Shown here: piece after piece, positions 60,147 to 64,000 of the stretch | Layout of the letters: each line of letters starts with the position of its first letter | How positions within the stretch are numbered: position 1 is the first letter of the stretch | DNA from: Burkholderia lata | GTDB taxonomy: Bacteria; Pseudomonadota; Gammaproteobacteria; Burkholderiales; Burkholderiaceae | Reading direction: 5' to 3' | Assembly (NCBI RefSeq): GCF_902499335.1 | Contig: NZ_CABVQK010000014.1 | Location: 124,001 to 188,000 of the forward strand | DNA length: 64,000 nucleotides | Made by a program: the position numbers and the translations under genes | The notes under the pieces: generated by a model | Databases searched by the model: none | Told to the model about the DNA's origin: nothing | The model's input: only the letters and a program-made list of their open reading frames with translations

Positions 60147-61196
60147 TTACAGGCAGACCGGTTCGGGCTCGAGCTCGACGCCGAATTGCGTGTGCACGTC
60201 GGCCTGGATCGCCCGCGCCAGCGCGAGCACGTCGGCGCCCGTCGCGCCGCCGCGATTGACGAGCACGAGCGCTTGGCGGTCGTGCACGGCCGCCGCGCCC
60301 AGCGCGCGCCCCTTCCAGCCGCAGCGGTCGATCAGCCAGCCGGCCGCGAGCTTGACCTGCCCGTCCGGCTGCGGATACGACACGACCTCGGGCGCGCGGG
60401 CGCGCACCACCTCGAACTGCGCGGCATCGATCACCGGATTCTTGAAGAAACTGCCCGCGTTGCCGAGAACCAGCGGATCGGGCAGCTTCGCGCGGCGGAT
60501 CGCGACGACCGCGTCGAACACGTCGCGCGCGGTCGCCGCATCGGGTGCGATACCACGGGCGTCGAGTTCGCGCGTGACGTCCGCGTAGCCGAGCCGCGGC
60601 GCCCATTGCTTCGGCAGCCGGAACGTCACCGACACGATCGCGAACCGGCCGCGCCCTTCCCGCTTGAAGAAGCTGTCGCGGTAGCCGAACCCGCAGCGCG
60701 CGGCGTCGAAGCGCTCGCTGCGCCCCGTCGCCAGCTCGACCGCAACCAGCGAGTCGAAATACGCCTTCATCTCGAGGCCGTATGCGCCGATGTTCTGGAT
60801 CGGCGCGGCGCCGACCGTGCCCGGGATCAGCGCGAGGTTCTCGAGGCCCGGCATCCCGTGCTCGAGCGTCCATGCGACGAATGCGTGCCAGTTCTCGCCG
60901 CCGCCGGCCTCGACGTACCACGCATCGTCGTCCTCGCGCACGACGCGGCGGCCCGCGATCTCGTCGAGCAGCACGACGCCGTCGAAATCGCGCGTGAACA
61001 CCACGTTGCTGCCGCCGCCGAGCACGAGCTGCGGCAGGTTCGCAACGCGCGGGTCGCGATGGAGCGCCTCGAACTGCGACGCATGCGTGATGCGCGCGGC
61101 AAAGCGCGCGGTCGCGGCGATGCCGAACGTGTTGTGCGCAGCGAGCGGATGGTCGGGAAGCAGCGACAGGGCGGAATCGTCAGGAGGCATCGGCAT
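60147..61196 (-). CDS. murB: UDP-N-acetylenolpyruvoylglucosamine reductase
   Basis: A 349-residue flavoenzyme completing UDP-N-acetylmuramate synthesis. The FAD-binding region has NTFGIAATARFAARI and LVLGGGSNVVFTRDFDGVVL; IPGTVGAAPIQNIGAYG and the proton-donor Ser region LGNAGSFFKNPV are intact. It is the type I form with the YGxxR-type insertion (GFGYRDSFFK). A second ATG at 61190 is close by and neither has a strong Shine-Dalgarno. Divergent from yajQ. Confidence 0.96.
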   Translation of the reverse strand: MPMPPDDSALSLLPDHPLAAHNTFGIAATARFAARITHASQFEALHRDPRVANLPQLVLGGGSNVVFTRDFDGVVLLDEIAGRRVVREDDDAWYVEAGGGENWHAFVAWTLEHGMPGLENLALIPGTVGAAPIQNIGAYGLEMKAYFDSLVAVELATGRSERFDAARCGFGYRDSFFKREGRGRFAIVSVTFRLPKQWAPRLGYADVTRELDARGIAPDAATARDVFDAVVAIRRAKLPDPLVLGNAGSFFKNPVIDAAQFEVVRARAPEVVSYPQPDGQVKLAAGWLIDRCGWKGRALGAAAVHDRQALVLVNRGGATGADVLALARAIQADVHTQFGVELEPEPVCL

Positions 61197-61333
61197 TCGC
61201 GGTCACGTCCGCCCGGGCGGCGCATGGCCGGCCTTGGGCAAACGGAGGGGCATCGGTAAAATGGCAAACAGTCCGCAATTATAGCGAGTACCCGCGCGCG
61301 AGCCGGGTGCCCGCATCTCAAGGGAGGAATGCC

Positions 61334-61819
61334 ATGCCATCGTTCGACGTCGTTTCCGAAGCGAACATGATCGAAGTGAAGAACGCCATCGAGCAGTCGA
61401 ACAAGGAAATTTCGACGCGCTTCGACTTCAAGGGCTCCGACGCGCGCGTCGAGCAGAAAGAACGCGAGCTGACGCTGTTCGCCGACGACGATTTCAAGCT
61501 CGGCCAGGTCAAGGACGTACTGATCAGCAAGCTGGCCAAGCGCAACGTCGACGTGCGCTTCCTCGACTACGGCAAGGTCGAGAAGATCGGCGGCGACAAG
61601 GTCAAGCAGATCGTCACCGTGAAGAAAGGCGTGACCGGCGATCTCGCGAAGAAGATCGTGCGCCTCGTGAAGGACAGCAAGATCAAGGTGCAGGCGAGCA
61701 TCCAGGGCGACGCGGTGCGCGTGAACGGCACGAAGCGCGACGACCTGCAGAGCGTGATCGCGATGCTGCGCAAGGACGTGACCGACACGCCGCTCGACTT
61801 CAACAACTTCCGCGACTGA
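61334..61819 (+). CDS. yajQ: YajQ family cyclic nucleotide-binding protein
   Basis: 161 residues from MPSFDVVSEANMIEVKNAIE, with GGGAGG eight bases upstream. The remainder (STRFDFKGSDARVEQKEREL, then VKKGVTGDLAKKIVRLVKDS) is the standard two-domain YajQ fold. A Xanthomonas homologue (XC_3703) binds c-di-GMP and links it to transcription; binding here is inference. It might pair functionally with other c-di-GMP proteins such as the degenerate EAL protein at 42742, but no genetic link is visible. Confidence 0.95.
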   Translation: MPSFDVVSEANMIEVKNAIEQSNKEISTRFDFKGSDARVEQKERELTLFADDDFKLGQVKDVLISKLAKRNVDVRFLDYGKVEKIGGDKVKQIVTVKKGVTGDLAKKIVRLVKDSKIKVQASIQGDAVRVNGTKRDDLQSVIAMLRKDVTDTPLDFNNFRD

Positions 61820-61898
61820 TCGCCAGGCGATCCGTCACGTCATCCTGCCGGGCCCCGCATCAGCGGCGCGCCCGGCATGCGGCAAGCGCCGCACTTCC

Positions 61899-62537
61899 TC
61901 AGGCTTTCCCGCCGTCCTGCGCGCCGCCGTCCGCGGCCGCCTTCTTCTTGTCGCCGATCCGGCTCTCCTGCCCCGCCAGCAGCTTCGAAATGTTGCCGCG
62001 GTGACGCCACACGAGCAGCACGCTCATCGCGAGCACCGCCCACGCGACCGGATTGTGGCTCGTGCCGAACAGAAACACGTCGAACACCGGCGCGAACACG
62101 GCCGCCGCCAGCGCCGCGAGCGACGAATAGCGGAAGAAAAATGCGACGATCAGCCAGGTCAGCGCGGTCGCGAGCCCGAGCACCGGGTGCACGGCGAGCA
62201 GCACGCCGGCCGCGGTCGCGACGCCCTTGCCGCCCTGGAAGCGGAAGAACACCGGATACAGGTGGCCAAGGAACACGGCGATCGCGACCCATGCGACCGC
62301 GACGTCGGGCAGCCCGAAGTGCCGGGCGAGCCAGACGGCGAGCCAGCCCTTGAACGCATCGCCGACGAGCGTCAGGATCGCGGCCTTCTTGTTGCCGCTG
62401 CGCAGCACGTTGGTCGCGCCGGGATTCTTCGACCCGTACGAACGCGGGTCGGCCAGGCCCATCGCGCCACTGACGACGACGGCGAACGACACCGAACCGA
62501 TCAGGTAGGCAACGAGGGCGGCGAGCAGGATCTGCAT
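61899..62537 (-). CDS. plsY: Glycerol-3-phosphate acyltransferase PlsY
   Basis: 212 residues from MQILLAALVAYLIGSVSFAV, with about five hydrophobic helices. The three PlsY motifs are present: GSKNPGATNVLRSGNK, GHLYPVFFRFQGGKGVATA and FGTSHNPVAWAVLAM near the third. It transfers the acyl group of acyl phosphate to glycerol 3-phosphate at the start of phospholipid synthesis. The C-terminal tail (SRIGDKKKAAADGGAQDGGK) is longer and more charged than in E. coli. Confidence 0.95.
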   Translation of the reverse strand: MQILLAALVAYLIGSVSFAVVVSGAMGLADPRSYGSKNPGATNVLRSGNKKAAILTLVGDAFKGWLAVWLARHFGLPDVAVAWVAIAVFLGHLYPVFFRFQGGKGVATAAGVLLAVHPVLGLATALTWLIVAFFFRYSSLAALAAAVFAPVFDVFLFGTSHNPVAWAVLAMSVLLVWRHRGNISKLLAGQESRIGDKKKAAADGGAQDGGKA

Positions 62538-62645
62538 GCGGAGGACTCTTCTTTCAACGTATCGGTAAAGGGACGGCTGCGCGGGGCAAGCCGAAACGGC
62601 GCCCATTCTACCGAACGCGCGCGGCCTGCCACGAAGGTGAAACCC

Positions 62646-63137
62646 TCAGTCAACACTGGCGCACTGTACAGGCTGCGCGCCGAGCAGCGACGTGAGCACG
62701 GCCGGCGCGAGGCTGACGAGGTAGCCGCGACGGCCGCCGTTCAGGTAGATCGTCGGCAATTCGAGGATCGTCGCCTCGACGTAGACGGGCATCGTCTTGC
62801 GCGTGCCGAACGGCGACGTGCCGCCGACGAGATAGCCGGAATGGCGGTTCGCGACCTCGGGCTTGCACGGCTCGACGCGCTTCGCGCCGATCTGCCGCGC
62901 GAGGTTCTTCGTCGATACGGTGCGGTCGCCGTGCATCAGCACGATCAGCGGCTTCGCGTGTTCATCTTCCATCACGAGCGTCTTCACGACGCTGTGCTCG
63001 TCGACGCCGAGCTGGCGCGCCGATTCGCCGGTGCCGCCGTGCTCGACGTAGTCGTACGGGTGCTCGCCGAACGCAACGCCGTGGCGGCGCAGCAATTGGG
63101 TTGCAGGGGTTTCGGACACATGCCTGGATTTGCTCAT
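62646..63137 (-). CDS. ybaK: Cys-tRNA(Pro) deacylase YbaK/EbsC
   Basis: 163 residues. The YbaK fold is clear: TPATQLLRRHGVAFGEHPYD, VVKTLVMEDEHAKPLIVLMH with the catalytic Lys, and GYLVGGTSPFGTRKTMPVYV. It hydrolyses cysteine mischarged on tRNA-Pro, a trans-editing step. It follows plsY's gene upstream on the same strand with a 108-bp gap. Confidence 0.93.
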   Translation of the reverse strand: MSKSRHVSETPATQLLRRHGVAFGEHPYDYVEHGGTGESARQLGVDEHSVVKTLVMEDEHAKPLIVLMHGDRTVSTKNLARQIGAKRVEPCKPEVANRHSGYLVGGTSPFGTRKTMPVYVEATILELPTIYLNGGRRGYLVSLAPAVLTSLLGAQPVQCASVD

Positions 63138-63383
63138 GACGGCATTTTAATGGTGAACGACCGTCGGGCGCGCAATGGCGCCGTCGCGTTCGCACCGGCG
63201 GTATACTCGCGGCCCGTTTTTCGCCGGGCGGCCTGCTGCGTCGCCGCAACGATTCCGTCCATCATCATTGCGGACATCGCGAAGCGCTATTGCCCGAATG
63301 GCCGATTGTGGCGCGCACGCCGCCATGGCACGATCGTTCGCAAACCTCGTCGGCCGACGCCCGGCCCCATTTCTGGAGACGCC

Positions 63384-64000
63384 ATGACCTCGCCCTCCCG
63401 CTCGTCCGAGCCGCTCGACGTCGATGCACTGCTCACGGCGCTGCCTCGCCGCATCGCCGACGTGCCCGCACGCTGGGCCGCGCAGGCGCCGGCCCATCCG
63501 GCGCTGATCGAGGACGCGCGCCGCCTGTCGTACGGCGACCTGTCGCAGGCCGTCGATGCGGCCGCCGCGCTGCTCGCCAACCTCGGCGTGCAAGGCGGCG
63601 ACCGCGTGATGATCGTCGCCGAAAACTGCGTCGCGCAGATCGTGCTGCTGTTCGCGGTCGCCCGCCTCGACGCGTGGGCGCTCGTGTCGAACGCGCGGTT
63701 GTCCGCCAGCGAGCTCGACGCGATCGCCGCGCACGCGCGGCCGAAGCTGATCGCGTTCACCACCGACGCATCGCCCGACGCACGCACGCATGCCGAGCGG
63801 CACGGCGCGACGCCTGCCGGCGCGCTGCCGGTCGACATCGGCGCGTGGTCGTATCGCGTCGACGCGAGCGCGCCGGGTGAACCGGTCGCCGCCGACGGTG
63901 CCGCGCAATGCGCGGCGCTGATCTACACGACCGGCACGACCGGCACGCCGAAGGGCGTGATGCTGTCGCATCGCAACCTGCTGTTCATCGCGGCGACGTC
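63384..64000 (+). CDS. AMP-dependent acyl-CoA synthetase/ligase, 5' part
   Basis: Partial gene running off the right end; 205 residues are visible. The start has TGGAG five bases upstream. RIADVPARWAAQAPAHPALI and LSYGDLSQAVDAAAALLANL are typical N-terminal elements and the P-loop-like motif YTTGTTGTPKGVMLSHRNLL is complete. It would activate a carboxylic acid as acyl-AMP for CoA transfer; the substrate cannot be told from this part. Confidence 0.92.
   Translation, partial: MTSPSRSSEPLDVDALLTALPRRIADVPARWAAQAPAHPALIEDARRLSYGDLSQAVDAAAALLANLGVQGGDRVMIVAENCVAQIVLLFAVARLDAWALVSNARLSASELDAIAAHARPKLIAFTTDASPDARTHAERHGATPAGALPVDIGAWSYRVDASAPGEPVAADGAAQCAALIYTTGTTGTPKGVMLSHRNLLFIAAT

Overview
The window is chromosomal DNA from a high-GC betaproteobacterium. 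Gene content, gene order and near-identity of many housekeeping proteins point to Burkholderia sensu stricto, most likely the B. cepacia complex; the species cannot be fixed from the sequence alone. It is mostly core genome. I see no phage, insertion sequence, integron, CRISPR array, rRNA or tRNA.

Layout. 1-6 kb: the start of an FKBP-type isomerase (fkpB) divergent from radC, then rpmB-rpmG, nadB, and a convergent nadA-nadC pair; together nadB, nadA and nadC make nicotinate mononucleotide from aspartate. 6-11 kb, minus strand: purN, an RsmB-type rRNA methyltransferase, an MscS-type channel and an acyl-lipid desaturase. 11-17 kb, plus strand: ribF-ileS-lspA-coaBC-dut. 17-23 kb: a four-repeat membrane protein, an amino-acid permease, clpS-clpA and a cold-shock gene with a long leader. 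23-34 kb: a Tat-exported multicopper oxidase, an orphan 74-residue gene, two unrelated isocitrate dehydrogenases side by side, a pseudouridine synthase, an Asr-like small basic exported protein, a DUF192 protein and a stand-alone EF-G. 34-49 kb is the more accessory part: a Ni/Co transporter, an exported Gly-rich repeat protein, an aldo/keto reductase, a HutC-type regulator, a permuted CaiB-type CoA transferase, DUF2917, an MFS exporter, a degenerate EAL protein, a methyltransferase, a ketopantoate reductase, a DUF962 protein, a Crp-type regulator and a chromate transporter. 48-64 kb: sodB, xseA, lpxK-trm112-kdsB-adk, an SDR dehydrogenase, a SirB1 protein, murJ, rpsT, DUF3579, argF, murB, yajQ, plsY, ybaK and the start of an acyl-CoA synthetase.

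The most unusual feature is a family of tandem hairpin repeats (49-50 bp period) found twice. Each array fills the 5' leader of a gene (nadA; the SDR gene) and ends 0-3 bases before its Shine-Dalgarno sequence. The outer stems differ between units but stay complementary, a short loop-side core is kept, and each unit carries a tiny ATG-to-TAA frame. Other points worth a look are probable leaderless starts for clpS and murJ, a T-tract hairpin in the rpsT leader, a long repeat-built exported protein, a catalytically dead EAL domain, a circularly permuted CoA transferase, two perfect DnaA boxes in leader regions, and a Fur-like site in an AT-rich gap before lpxK.

Start codons were chosen by Shine-Dalgarno position and family N-termini. 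Function assignments rest on motif recognition only; no database search was possible.
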